From Microvirga sp. (GTDB lineage Bacteria; Pseudomonadota; Alphaproteobacteria; Rhizobiales; Beijerinckiaceae): 64,000 nucleotides of DNA. The number at the start of each line of letters is the position of its first letter. The first letter of the stretch is position 1. Positions 22,774 through 31,353 of the stretch are shown here, one piece after another. The notes beneath the pieces are model-generated. The model was not told the origin of the DNA. It made no database searches and saw only the letters and a list, made by a program, of their open reading frames with translations. The stretch lies in assembly GCA_022241475.1 (NCBI GenBank), contig JAKOMT010000011.1, forward strand, positions 17,730-81,729. The letters run 5' to 3'. Both the position numbers and the translations under genes were made by a program.

Positions 22774-23219
22774 CTGTCCGAGGAGATATCTTTCGAAGAC
22801 GTCGAGCAAGCCCGGACGAGCCCGGATGCGGCGCTTGTCGAGATTCGGCCAAATTCCCATGCGAAACCCCAAACTCGCATCGTCGTCTTGATGGCGATCG
22901 CCTCAATTCGGACAATCACGCCCGTTCAGGTCGACGAGTACTGTGTGTGGGACATGCGCGATCGAAGCGAACCTTTCGCCGTCCTCGTCGTTGAACCATT
23001 GATGCGCGCGGCGAGGGGCCGTGGCGATAGGCGAAAGCGGGACTGGAAATCGCGGATGACGAACACGACGAAACGCTCGTTTTCCCGATTGTGCGGCGCA
23101 AAAGAAAGGCGTAAAATCGTCATGATTTCAAACGAGAGCGAGCCGAGCGGCGTTATTATCGGCGTCGAGTGGCGAACGGCCCGTGACGATACCCATCCCC
23201 GCATCTCGGAGATCACGCC
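22774..23219. other. Unassigned stretch between the copA promoter and opgG
   Basis: These 446 bp show lower GC than the neighbours. Open frames exist on both strands (plus, about 22762-23223, 153 codons; minus, 22926-23216, 96 codons), but neither shows the strong G/C bias at third positions of local genes, a recognisable domain or a good ribosome-binding site. It probably carries the opgGH upstream region. A diverged small gene cannot be excluded. Confidence 0.35.
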
Positions 23220-24791
23220 GTGATCCTCTCCCGTCGTTCCGCGCTCGCTCTCGGCGCAGTGATGGCGCTCGCCGCCCAGCTTCCCCGCTCCATGCCGTCC
23301 GCGCTGGCTGAAGAGGGGCCGGTCGGTCGCTTCGGCGCGCCCGCTCCGTTCAGTCCTGAAATGGTGCGCGAGCGGGCCTTGGCGCTTGCGGCGGCGCAGT
23401 ATGAAGCCGTTCCCGAGACGCTTCCGCCGAGCCTGGCGTCACTGGATTACGACCAGTATCGCGATATCCGTTTCCGTCCGGATGAAGCGTTGTTCGGGGA
23501 CGGCGAGAGCCCCTATACGCTGCAGCTCTTCCACATCGGCTTCGGCTATCGGGAGCCGACGTCGATCAATCTGGTCTCGGAAGGACAGGCGAGGCACGTT
23601 TTCTTCGATCCCGCCATGTTCTCGTACGGCCCGACGATCCCGGAGCCGCCCACGGAGACGGCGGATCTCGGTTTTTCCGGCTTCCGGATCCACGGCCACA
23701 TCAACACGCCCGAGCACGCCGACGAATTCGCCGTGTTTCAGGGCGCGAGCTATTTCCGCGCCGTGGCGCGCGACCAGATTTACGGCCTCTCGGCGCGCGG
23801 CCTCGCCATCGGCACGGCCGACGCCGCCGGCGAGGAGTTTCCGACCTTCCGCGAGTTCTGGATCGAGGAGCCCCGCCCGGGCGACGACCGGATCGTCGTC
23901 CATGCCCTGCTCGACAGCCCCAGCGCGGCGGGCGCCTACCGCTTCGTGATCCGGCCGGGCGTGATGACGGCGATGGAGGTCGAGTCGGAACTGTTTCCCC
24001 GGATCGAGCTCACGACCGTCGGCATGGCGCCGCTCACCAGCATGTTCTATTTCGCGCCGCACGATCGACGCGGCATCGATGATTTTCGCCCCGCCGTCCA
24101 CGATTCGGAGGGGCTGTTGGTCTGGAACGGCGCCGGCGAGTGGATATGGCGCCCGCTCCTCAATCCCCGCACGCTCCAGATTTCGATGTTCGTCGACGAG
24201 CGACCGAAGGGCTTCGGCCTGATGCAGCGCACGCGCGGCCTCGAATCCTATCAGGACCTCGAAGCCGAATACCATCGTCGGCCCTCCCTGTGGGTCGAGC
24301 CGGTGGGCGACTGGGGGCGTGGTTCGGTCGTGCTGGTCGAGATCCCGACCTCGTCGGAGGTCCACGACAACATCGTCTCGTTCTGGCGTCCCGAAACGCC
24401 GCTTCTGCCCGGGAAGCCCTTCCGCTTCTCGTACCGGCTGCATTGGGGCGACGGACCGCCCGTGAACGCGGGCGTCGGTCGCGTCGCTCGCGCCATGGCC
24501 GGCCTCGCGGAGGTCGGGCGGCCGCAGAACGAGCGCGACAAGCGCATCTTCGTGGTCGATTTCGTCGGCAACGGGCTTTTCGCCGAGGGCGGGGAGCCGA
24601 TCGAGGTCGACGCATCCGCGACGGCGGGCCTGCTGGCGCCGCCCGTGATCGAGGCGAAGCCCGAATTGGGCGGCGTGCGGGTCGCGATGCAATTCGATCC
24701 GGAGGGAGCGCCCGTCGCGGAATTGCGCTGCCTCCTGATGCGGGGCGGGTCGCCCATATCTGAAACTTGGCTCCACAGGTGGCTGGCTTGA
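23220..24791 (+). CDS. opgG: Periplasmic glucan biosynthesis protein OpgG (MdoG)
   Basis: The 523-residue protein has an N-terminal signal with twin arginines (ILSRRSALALGAVMALAAQ). The mature part matches OpgG/MdoG, with blocks such as SLDYDQYRDIRFRPDEALF, GFSGFRIHGHIN, GASYFRAVARDQIYGLSARG and FREFWIEEP. OpgG acts in the periplasm in building or branching osmoregulated periplasmic glucans. The start is GTG at 23220. opgH begins before the opgG stop, so the two form a coupled operon. Confidence 0.96.
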   Translation: MILSRRSALALGAVMALAAQLPRSMPSALAEEGPVGRFGAPAPFSPEMVRERALALAAAQYEAVPETLPPSLASLDYDQYRDIRFRPDEALFGDGESPYTLQLFHIGFGYREPTSINLVSEGQARHVFFDPAMFSYGPTIPEPPTETADLGFSGFRIHGHINTPEHADEFAVFQGASYFRAVARDQIYGLSARGLAIGTADAAGEEFPTFREFWIEEPRPGDDRIVVHALLDSPSAAGAYRFVIRPGVMTAMEVESELFPRIELTTVGMAPLTSMFYFAPHDRRGIDDFRPAVHDSEGLLVWNGAGEWIWRPLLNPRTLQISMFVDERPKGFGLMQRTRGLESYQDLEAEYHRRPSLWVEPVGDWGRGSVVLVEIPTSSEVHDNIVSFWRPETPLLPGKPFRFSYRLHWGDGPPVNAGVGRVARAMAGLAEVGRPQNERDKRIFVVDFVGNGLFAEGGEPIEVDASATAGLLAPPVIEAKPELGGVRVAMQFDPEGAPVAELRCLLMRGGSPISETWLHRWLA

Positions 24792-26935
24792 ACGCGCATC
24801 ATCGAGACATAGAAGCGGCCTCGCTTCCCCCCGAAGCGCCGCTCCACATGCCGGTCCAGGATCTCGGGCGCGCTCCGGAGCGCGCCGTCGCGCGTCGGCG
24901 CGACTGGGCCGGGACGGCGATCCGCGCGGCGACGCTGATCTCGGCGGCGTTCATCGCGGCCTACTTCATCCATGAAATGTACGCGGTGCTCAGCACCACC
25001 ACCATGACGGCGGTGCAGGGGGTGATGCTCGCGCTGTTCTCGCTCAACATCGCCTGGATCGCCTTCGCCTTCGCGCTCGCGACGCTCGGCTTCGGCGCCC
25101 TCCTGGTGTCGCGCCTGCGCGGCAGAGGCGAACTGGCTCCCCGGGCGAGGCCCGAAAGCCGGACCGCGATCCTGCTGCCGACCTATAACGAGGACCCGGC
25201 GCGCGTTTTCGCCACGGCGCTTTCGACCGCCGAGGCGCTCGCCGACGCGGGGATAGCCGACCGGTTCGATCTGTTCGTCCTCAGCGACACCACCGATCCC
25301 GACATCTGGATGGCCGAGGAGCAGGCGTTTCTCGCCGCCCGCGCCGAACGCGCGCCGCGCGCCGCGATCTACTATCGCCGCCGCCCGGTCAATCTGGAGC
25401 GCAAGGCCGGCAACGTCGCGGAATGGGTGCGCCGCTTCGGCGGGGCCTATCCGTTCTTCGTCTGCTTCGACGCCGACAGCGTGATGACGCCGCGCACGCT
25501 CGTGCGCATGGTCCTCGCCATGGAGAAGCGCGCCGATCTCGGCCTGCTCCAGACCGTTCCGGTGCTCACTGGCCTGACGAGCGTCTTCGCGCGCGCTCAG
25601 CAATTCGCCTCGCGCGTCTACGGCCCGGTCCTCGCGGCGGGTCTGGCGACCTTCGCCCGCGACAGCGGCAATTACTGGGGCCACAACGCCATCATCCGCA
25701 CGCGCGCCTTCGCCGACAGCGCCGGATTGCCGCACCTCGCCGGCCCGCCGCCCTTCGGCGGACATGTGCTCAGTCACGATTTCGTCGAGGCGGCGCTGAT
25801 GCGTCGCGCCGGCTGGGCCGTCGTCGTCGACGCCAGCCTGACGGGCTCGTACGAAGAGAGCCCGCCCTCGCTGATCGATCTCGCCCAGCGTGACCGGCGC
25901 TGGTGCCAGGGCAACCTCCAGCACGCTCGCCTGATCGGGGCGAAGGGTTTCGACTGGGTCAGCCGCATGCATTTCGGCATGGGCATCATGGCCTATCTCG
26001 CGGCGCCGCTCTGGCTCGCCTTCCTGATCGCGGGCCTCGCCCTCGCCTTGCAGGCGCATTTCGTCCGGCCGGAGTATTTCGCGCGCGAATTCTCGCTCTT
26101 CCCGATCTGGCCGGTCTTCGACCACGCCCGCGCGCTGTCTCTCTTCACGGCCACGATGGCGATCCTCTTCGCGCCCAAGATCTACGGCCTGATCGTCGCC
26201 CTATTAACGCCGGCGGTTCGCCGCGGCTGCGGCGGCTCGCTGCGGCTCGTCGGGAGCGTCCTCGTCGAGAGCCTGCATGCGGCCTTGCTCGCCCCGGTGA
26301 TGATGGCGATCCAGTCGGCCGCCGTCGGGCAGATCCTGCTCGGCCGTGACGCCGGCTGGAACGCGCAGCGCCGTGACGACGGCTCGATCCCGCTCGCCGA
26401 GATCGCGCGCCGGCATCGCTGGCACACGCTGCTCGGCGTCGCGCTCGGCGTCTCCGCGCTGGCGGTGTCGCCGGCCGTCTTCGCCTGGATGAGCCCGGCG
26501 GCGCTGGGCTTGGTGCTTGCGATACCGCTTTCGGTGGCGACGGCGGGGCAGTCCCCCTGGATGTTGAGAGCGGGATTGCTCTCGACTCCCGACGAGCGCA
26601 ATCCGCATCCCATGATGACGCGCGGATTGTCCATGCGCGCCGTTATCGCCCGGTCCCTCGGCGCGCCGCGTCCGGCCTTGCGTCGGCTCGTCGACGATCC
26701 GGCTCTCGCCGGGCTGCGCCTCGCATGCGCCGCGCCCGCGCCGGCCCGGGGCTGCGGCCGTTCGGTCGATCCCGCCTTCGTCGTCGGGGTTGCCCGTCTG
26801 GAGGCGTCCGCCAACCTGGATGACGCGATTTCGGCGCTCGATCGCCGTGAGACGCTGGCGCTTCTGGGGCGGCGCGAGGGCGTCGAGCGCGCGATCAAGA
26901 CCGCCTTCCCGCGCGAGACGACGAGCGCCGCCTGA
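24767..26935 (+). CDS. opgH: Glucan biosynthesis glucosyltransferase OpgH (MdoH)
   Basis: The 722-residue inner-membrane family 2 glycosyltransferase has two N-terminal membrane segments (about 45-105), a cytoplasmic catalytic core with TAILLPTYNEDPARVFATAL, the metal-binding CFDADSVM and the acceptor motif RDRRWCQGNLQHARLIGAKG, and a C-terminal group of about six membrane segments. It polymerises glucose from UDP-glucose and passes the chain across the membrane to OpgG. The start is uncertain: TTG at 24767 overlaps opgG by 25 bp, and TTG at 24788 is in frame. Confidence 0.96.
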   Translation: MAPQVAGLNAHHRDIEAASLPPEAPLHMPVQDLGRAPERAVARRRDWAGTAIRAATLISAAFIAAYFIHEMYAVLSTTTMTAVQGVMLALFSLNIAWIAFAFALATLGFGALLVSRLRGRGELAPRARPESRTAILLPTYNEDPARVFATALSTAEALADAGIADRFDLFVLSDTTDPDIWMAEEQAFLAARAERAPRAAIYYRRRPVNLERKAGNVAEWVRRFGGAYPFFVCFDADSVMTPRTLVRMVLAMEKRADLGLLQTVPVLTGLTSVFARAQQFASRVYGPVLAAGLATFARDSGNYWGHNAIIRTRAFADSAGLPHLAGPPPFGGHVLSHDFVEAALMRRAGWAVVVDASLTGSYEESPPSLIDLAQRDRRWCQGNLQHARLIGAKGFDWVSRMHFGMGIMAYLAAPLWLAFLIAGLALALQAHFVRPEYFAREFSLFPIWPVFDHARALSLFTATMAILFAPKIYGLIVALLTPAVRRGCGGSLRLVGSVLVESLHAALLAPVMMAIQSAAVGQILLGRDAGWNAQRRDDGSIPLAEIARRHRWHTLLGVALGVSALAVSPAVFAWMSPAALGLVLAIPLSVATAGQSPWMLRAGLLSTPDERNPHPMMTRGLSMRAVIARSLGAPRPALRRLVDDPALAGLRLACAAPAPARGCGRSVDPAFVVGVARLEASANLDDAISALDRRETLALLGRREGVERAIKTAFPRETTSAA

Positions 26936-26953
26936 ACCTCCGGGGCTATACGG

Positions 26954-27964
26954 TCAGTGGCGCACGAGCGCCGCCGACCACGCGAAGCCCGCGCCGTTCG
27001 ACACGACCATGACGAGGTCGCCGTCACGGATGGCGCCGGCCCCCACGGCCTCCGCGTAGTTGATCACCATGTCGCTCTCTTGCACGTGGCCGCGCCCGCG
27101 CAGGCCCTGCGTCCAGATCTTCTCCGGCGGGATGGCGAAGCGCTTCATGAAATAGGCCTGGTCCCAGGTCGAGAAGGTCGGATAGACGTAATAGTCGACG
27201 TCGGCGAAATCGAGCCCGTGCTTGGCCAGCAACCGCGCCATCACCTTCTTGAACATGATGAAGTTGATCGGGATCACGCCGTCGTTGAACTTGTCCATCT
27301 TGGCGTACATGTGCAGCGCCGCTTCGGTCGCCTCCTCGCCCGGAGCGAGGCTCTGCAATCCCGGAACGTACCAGACGTCGTGCAGACGCCCGACGGAGAT
27401 CGTCTCCACGCCCAGGATGGCGGCGCGTTCGCTGTGGCGCTTGAGCACGATCGCCGCGCCGCCGTCGCTCGCCACCGTGATCGGATAATAGGTCTTGTTG
27501 AGGCGCGGCGTGCGGTCGCCGGCGAAGAGCAGCGCCGCATCGATTCCCGGTTCGGCGCGCATCAGCGCGAGCACGGTCTTGAGGGCGAGGTGATAGCTCG
27601 CGCATCCGCCCGTATTGACGGCGGTCGAGAAGGCGTCGCGAACGCCCAGCGCGTCCTGCACGAGCCCCGCGGCCGACCAGGTGGGCCCGACGTAATCCTC
27701 CGGGATGCTTGTGAAGTCGACGACGAGGCCGATTTCGTCGGGCGACAGCCCCGACTTGTCGAGCGCGAGGCGCGAGGCCGCGACGGCGAGTTCCGAAGGC
27801 ATCGCGTCGGTGACGTGGACCTCCTCGATCCCGACGTCGCGCTGGAAATCGATGTTCTTGGAGAGCGTGCCGAAGGGCACGTCCTCGTCGCGAAAGATCT
27901 CCGCGACCGCCTTCTTCGTCTCCGGCAGGTGGAAGGCTTCCGACAGGATTCCGATCGTGTCCAT
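26954..27964 (-). CDS. KAS III-like (thiolase-fold) acyl enzyme, copy 2 of cluster
   Basis: The 336-residue protein has the FabH/KAS III thiolase fold with a nucleophilic Cys at 121 (NTGGCASYHLALK). The normal HQAN histidine motif is replaced by YPTFSTW (261-267), and the usual Asn region reads GRGHVQESD (290-298). This His...Asp pattern resembles KAS III relatives that transfer acyl groups rather than condense malonyl-ACP. It is the last gene of a minus-strand run: ACP, radical SAM, KAS III-like, KAS III-like. A longer open frame to 30646 is a read-through shadow. The product is unknown. Confidence 0.88.
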   Translation of the reverse strand: MDTIGILSEAFHLPETKKAVAEIFRDEDVPFGTLSKNIDFQRDVGIEEVHVTDAMPSELAVAASRLALDKSGLSPDEIGLVVDFTSIPEDYVGPTWSAAGLVQDALGVRDAFSTAVNTGGCASYHLALKTVLALMRAEPGIDAALLFAGDRTPRLNKTYYPITVASDGGAAIVLKRHSERAAILGVETISVGRLHDVWYVPGLQSLAPGEEATEAALHMYAKMDKFNDGVIPINFIMFKKVMARLLAKHGLDFADVDYYVYPTFSTWDQAYFMKRFAIPPEKIWTQGLRGRGHVQESDMVINYAEAVGAGAIRDGDLVMVVSNGAGFAWSAALVRH

Positions 27965-27981
27965 GCGAGGCGCCCCTTTCG

Positions 27982-28971
27982 TCAGTAGCGCAGGAGGGCG
28001 GCGCCCGCCAGGAAGCCGAGCCCGTGCGAGGCGAGGAGCACGTAGGCGCCCTCGACGACGCCGGCTTCTTCGAGACGCGCGAGATTGAGGATGAAATCGT
28101 TGGCGTTCGCGTGGCCCAGATTCGCCAGCGTCGCGAGGCCCGGCGCGGCGTTTCCGTAGAGCGCGGCGGCGAAGGACACGACGTCCTCGGCCGACAGGTT
28201 GGGCGTCACGACGTGCGCCACGTCGCCGAGCGGCACGCCGCGCGCTTCGAGCAGACCCGCCGCGAGATCGCGGGCGCGGGCGTGACGGTCGACGGAAGCG
28301 ATCGTCTCGCGGTCCAGGACGAGCCGATGCAGGTCGAGCCTCGTCGGATGCCTGATCCCGCCGCCGGGGATGAACCGCGCGTCGTGCAGGCGACCCTCCG
28401 AGGCGAGCGCGACGTCGATCAGCGTGGCGCGCCCCTCGTCGCGCCGCATGATCATCGCGGTCGCGCCGTCGCCGAGGACCATGAACGGGTCTTCGCGGTC
28501 GATCACGCGGTTTCCGGGCAGCGCCACGTCGCTGGCGACGAGCAGGATCGTGCGCGTGTCCGCGTCGGCGCGGAGCATCGCGCTCGCGAATTTCATCGCG
28601 ACGAGGAGATTGGCGCAGCCGCCGCCGGAATAGCCGAGGGTGAAGGCGTTGCGCGCGCCGATCAGGTGCTGGAGCTCGTTGCTCATCGACCAGGCGGGTT
28701 CGACGTAGCGCTGCGGCATGGTCGAGAAATCGATGATCGCGTCGAGTTCGCCCGCCTCGATCCCCGCCTTCGCGAGCGCCGCCCGGGACGCGTCGAGGGC
28801 GAGTTCGGTCGGGCTCTCGCCCTCGAAGACGCGAACCTCGCGCACCCCCAGCCGCGCCGCGACGCGCTGATCGAGCGCGACGCCCTCGTCGGCGAAGATC
28901 GCCCCGAGGTTCGCGACGCGCGGCGGAAGGCTCGACGCGATCGAGAGAACGCCTGCGCGCGCTGCGGTCAT
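27982..28971 (-). CDS. KAS III-like (thiolase-fold) acyl enzyme, copy 1 of cluster
   Basis: The 329-residue thiolase-fold protein has Cys119 in GYSGGGCANLLVAMKF. It lacks a canonical HQAN; TPNLS stands at 256-260 and GHANANDFI at 286-294 carries a His-Asp pair. It is clearly diverged from the neighbouring KAS III-like copy, so the two may form a heteromer or act in sequence. Only 17 bp separate them. It probably loads or transfers an acyl group carried by the ACP of the same cluster. Substrate unknown. Confidence 0.88.
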   Translation of the reverse strand: MTAARAGVLSIASSLPPRVANLGAIFADEGVALDQRVAARLGVREVRVFEGESPTELALDASRAALAKAGIEAGELDAIIDFSTMPQRYVEPAWSMSNELQHLIGARNAFTLGYSGGGCANLLVAMKFASAMLRADADTRTILLVASDVALPGNRVIDREDPFMVLGDGATAMIMRRDEGRATLIDVALASEGRLHDARFIPGGGIRHPTRLDLHRLVLDRETIASVDRHARARDLAAGLLEARGVPLGDVAHVVTPNLSAEDVVSFAAALYGNAAPGLATLANLGHANANDFILNLARLEEAGVVEGAYVLLASHGLGFLAGAALLRY

Positions 28972-28998
28972 GCCGTGTGCTCCTCGTGCGCGGGCGGA

Positions 28999-30747
28999 TC
29001 AGGCCGCCGCGTGGGAGCCGCCGGGCTCCGTCAGGCAGGCCTCGATGATGTGGCGAGGAACGGTGTGGTCGTCGTACCAGCGCCCGGAGAGAGGCTTCTT
29101 CACGAGCACCACGTCGGCGGCGTAGGAGAGGATTTCGTCGTTGTGCGCGCCGAGCTCGGCGCGCAGCGAGGCGGGGAGGCGACCGTCGCGCGTCATCGCC
29201 CGCTCGACCTCGCTCGTCAGATACCGCAGCCGTTCGATGCGCGAATTGACGACGCCGATGCTCTTGCGCGTGATCCGGCCGAAATCCGCCTTGTGATTGG
29301 CCAGCGTCTGCATCGCCTCGTACATCGAAGGCAGGAACTCGCGCTTGCCCATCCACTGCGTCTCGTAATTCATCGCGTCGTGCCAGACGGGCTCGGTGAG
29401 CGCGCGGCGATGGCTCTCCAGGTCGCGGTGGAAGACGGTGTAGCCGTGCTTGTCCGGCTCCTCGAACCATTGGCAACCGGGATCGAGATAGGGGACCATA
29501 CCGAAGATCGTCGGGATCACCTTGTCGTCGGGAAAGCGCTCCATCAGCCGGGCGCTGTACGCCACCGTCTCCATCACGGAGGCGTGCGTCTGCTGCGGCA
29601 TCCCGATCGTGTACCAGAGGTAGAAGCCCTTGATCCCGATATCGAGCGCCTGCGCGGTCCAGTCCTCCATCTCGGCGTTGGTGTAAGTGCCGCGCCCCGT
29701 CAGCCGGCTGATCTCGACGTCGTGCGACTGGGGCGAAAGGTTGATGAAGATGTCGGTGTTGGGCGCGGCCCTCACCATCTCGCGCAGGAGCGAGGGTTTC
29801 GTCAGCCTGAACTGCTCGAAGGAGACGGACTTGACGACGCCAGACGCCTCGACGCTCTCCAGGTACTCGATGAGCCGCGGCCCCGATTCCGAATAGGCCT
29901 GGAGCGTGTAGACGCTGAGCGGAGACTCGGTCTTGGGGACAGTCAGGATCTCCTTGGCGAGCTGCTCGCTGCGGCGATGGAAGACCGTCTTCTTCGAGAC
30001 GTTCATCATGCGCTGGTAGGCCCAGCGCGAGCCCGAGCACCAGCCGCAGCTCTGGGCGCAGCCGGTGTTCGGCAGCACCATCAGATTGGGCATGTTCAAG
30101 AGGCTCGAAGTCTTGGGGAACATCTTCGACCAGTCGATCGCCACGTCGTTGAGGATCGCGGGCGTGTAGCCGTGGCCGTTGTCGACGATCTCGCCGTCGA
30201 CCTTGTAGACGAGGTTGGGCACGGCGAAGTTGCGCCGCTCGCCACGCTTCACCGCCTCGACGAGCAACCGCAACGGCTCGAGCGTGTCGTAGCCCCGGAT
30301 GACCATGTCGACCTGCGGATAGGCCATCAGCTCGCGGGCGTAATAGGTCGAGACGATCCCGCCCATCACGACGATGCAATCGGGGAAGGCTTTCTTGAGC
30401 ACGCCCGCGACCTCGATCGCGCCCTGGCAATGCGGTAGCCAGTGCAGGTCGATGCCGAAGATCGGCGCGTCGAAATGCGAGACGAGGCGATCGACGTCGA
30501 GCGTGGGGTGTTTGAGCATCAGCGACGCGAGATTGACGATCTTCACGTCGAGATCGTGCTGCGCGAGGTAGCTCTTCATCGACAGGAAGCCGAGCGGATA
30601 CATCTCGAAGATCGGCGTGACGTTGCTGCTCTCCTGGCTCGCCCACCAGCCGAGCACGAAATCGTCGCGGTTGCGGAAATCGTAGATCGCCGGCGCATGC
30701 ACGAGCATCAGGTCGGCTTCGATCCTGTCGGTCGTCGTCGCGGTCAT
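28999..30747 (-). CDS. Radical SAM enzyme with N-terminal B12-binding-like domain
   Basis: The 582-residue protein has an N-terminal cobalamin-binding-like Rossmann domain (about 10-165: PLGFLSMKSYLAQHDLDVKI, FGIDLHWLPHCQGA, VVMGGIVSTYYARELM). A radical SAM barrel follows with the [4Fe-4S] motif at Cys230, Cys234 and Cys237 (NTGCAQSCGWCSG), and the C-terminal part contains conserved GMVPYLDPGCQWFEEP. Known relatives with this layout methylate or rearrange unactivated carbons. It lies 29 bp after the ACP gene and before two KAS III-like genes, so its substrate may be carried on that ACP. The ATG at 30747 is chosen over 30780. Chemistry not assignable. Confidence 0.88.
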   Translation of the reverse strand: MTATTTDRIEADLMLVHAPAIYDFRNRDDFVLGWWASQESSNVTPIFEMYPLGFLSMKSYLAQHDLDVKIVNLASLMLKHPTLDVDRLVSHFDAPIFGIDLHWLPHCQGAIEVAGVLKKAFPDCIVVMGGIVSTYYARELMAYPQVDMVIRGYDTLEPLRLLVEAVKRGERRNFAVPNLVYKVDGEIVDNGHGYTPAILNDVAIDWSKMFPKTSSLLNMPNLMVLPNTGCAQSCGWCSGSRWAYQRMMNVSKKTVFHRRSEQLAKEILTVPKTESPLSVYTLQAYSESGPRLIEYLESVEASGVVKSVSFEQFRLTKPSLLREMVRAAPNTDIFINLSPQSHDVEISRLTGRGTYTNAEMEDWTAQALDIGIKGFYLWYTIGMPQQTHASVMETVAYSARLMERFPDDKVIPTIFGMVPYLDPGCQWFEEPDKHGYTVFHRDLESHRRALTEPVWHDAMNYETQWMGKREFLPSMYEAMQTLANHKADFGRITRKSIGVVNSRIERLRYLTSEVERAMTRDGRLPASLRAELGAHNDEILSYAADVVLVKKPLSGRWYDDHTVPRHIIEACLTEPGGSHAAA

Positions 30748-30776
30748 CGGTTGGGCCCTCCCTGGGGGCGGCGGGG

Positions 30777-31061
30777 TCACGCAGCCGAGGCGGCGCTCCC
30801 GACTTTCGACAGGCAGAACGCCGTCAGCGTATCGAGCGACCGGTAGTTCCGGGCCGAGACCTCGTCTTCTTCGATGACGATCCCGAAGGCGGTCTCCATG
30901 TGCTCGGTGATCTCGGCGATGCCGAGCGAGTCGAGGATTCCGCTGTCGAGGAGGTTCTCCTGCGGGTCGATGTCGCCGGCGACCGGCGTCGTGGCGTTCG
31001 CGATGAGGTACGCGTTGAGATCTTTCCGGATATCCGTTTCGGATAGCGTGGACTGCGCCAT
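30777..31061 (-). CDS. Acyl carrier protein
   Basis: The 94-residue acidic four-helix protein has the phosphopantetheine attachment site at Ser45 (LLDSGILDSLGIAEITEHME) and a second helix pattern typical of stand-alone carrier proteins (FGIVIEEDEVSARNYRSLDT). The N-terminal tail and the DSLGI rather than DSLD/DSLE motif separate it from the housekeeping fatty-acid AcpP. The ATG at 31061 has GAGGGATCA just upstream. It is the first gene of the radical SAM/KAS III run and should hold the pathway intermediate as a thioester. Confidence 0.92.
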   Translation of the reverse strand: MAQSTLSETDIRKDLNAYLIANATTPVAGDIDPQENLLDSGILDSLGIAEITEHMETAFGIVIEEDEVSARNYRSLDTLTAFCLSKVGSAASAA

Positions 31062-31113
31062 TGATCCCTCCCGATGCTGGCGATGGCTGCGCTCATGGCG
31101 CGAACAATTCTTG

Positions 31114-31133
31114 ATATACAACCATTGGTATAT
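31114..31133. promoter_or_regulatory. Inverted repeat upstream of the ACP/radical SAM cluster
   Basis: In an AT-rich stretch about 50 bp before the ACP start, ATATAC (31114-31119) and GTATAT (31128-31133) form a perfect 6-bp inverted repeat with an 8-bp centre, 20 bp in all. The size resembles many repressor or LuxR-type operators. No regulator gene adjoins it, so which protein binds is unknown. The wider AT-rich gap (31062-31353) also serves the divergent TadG-like gene. Confidence 0.4.
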
Positions 31134-31353
31134 TTCTTTGGCGTCGATTTGAAATATGAAAAATCAATCAATCATTGTACTTATCGATATTCTTCGCGTT
31201 TCAGGTCGTGGCGCGCGTTCTCGACAGCAAATTCCGTTAACGCTGGTCGGCGCTCACGGTCTTTTTCCGCGCTGATCGTCAATTGAATTAACTTGACCTT
31301 AAAACGACGCGAACAGTGATTGCATCGGTACTCAGACCGTCCGGAAGAATTCG

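Noticed and set aside
22762..23223. A 153-codon plus-strand frame between copA and opgG
   Set aside because: It begins inside the CueR operator, has weak third-position bias and no recognisable domain; kept only as an unassigned stretch.
26954..30646. A 1230-codon minus-strand frame that appears to fuse several cluster genes
   Set aside because: Only its last 336 codons make a recognisable protein; the rest is an off-frame Arg-rich shadow of the second KAS III-like and radical SAM genes.
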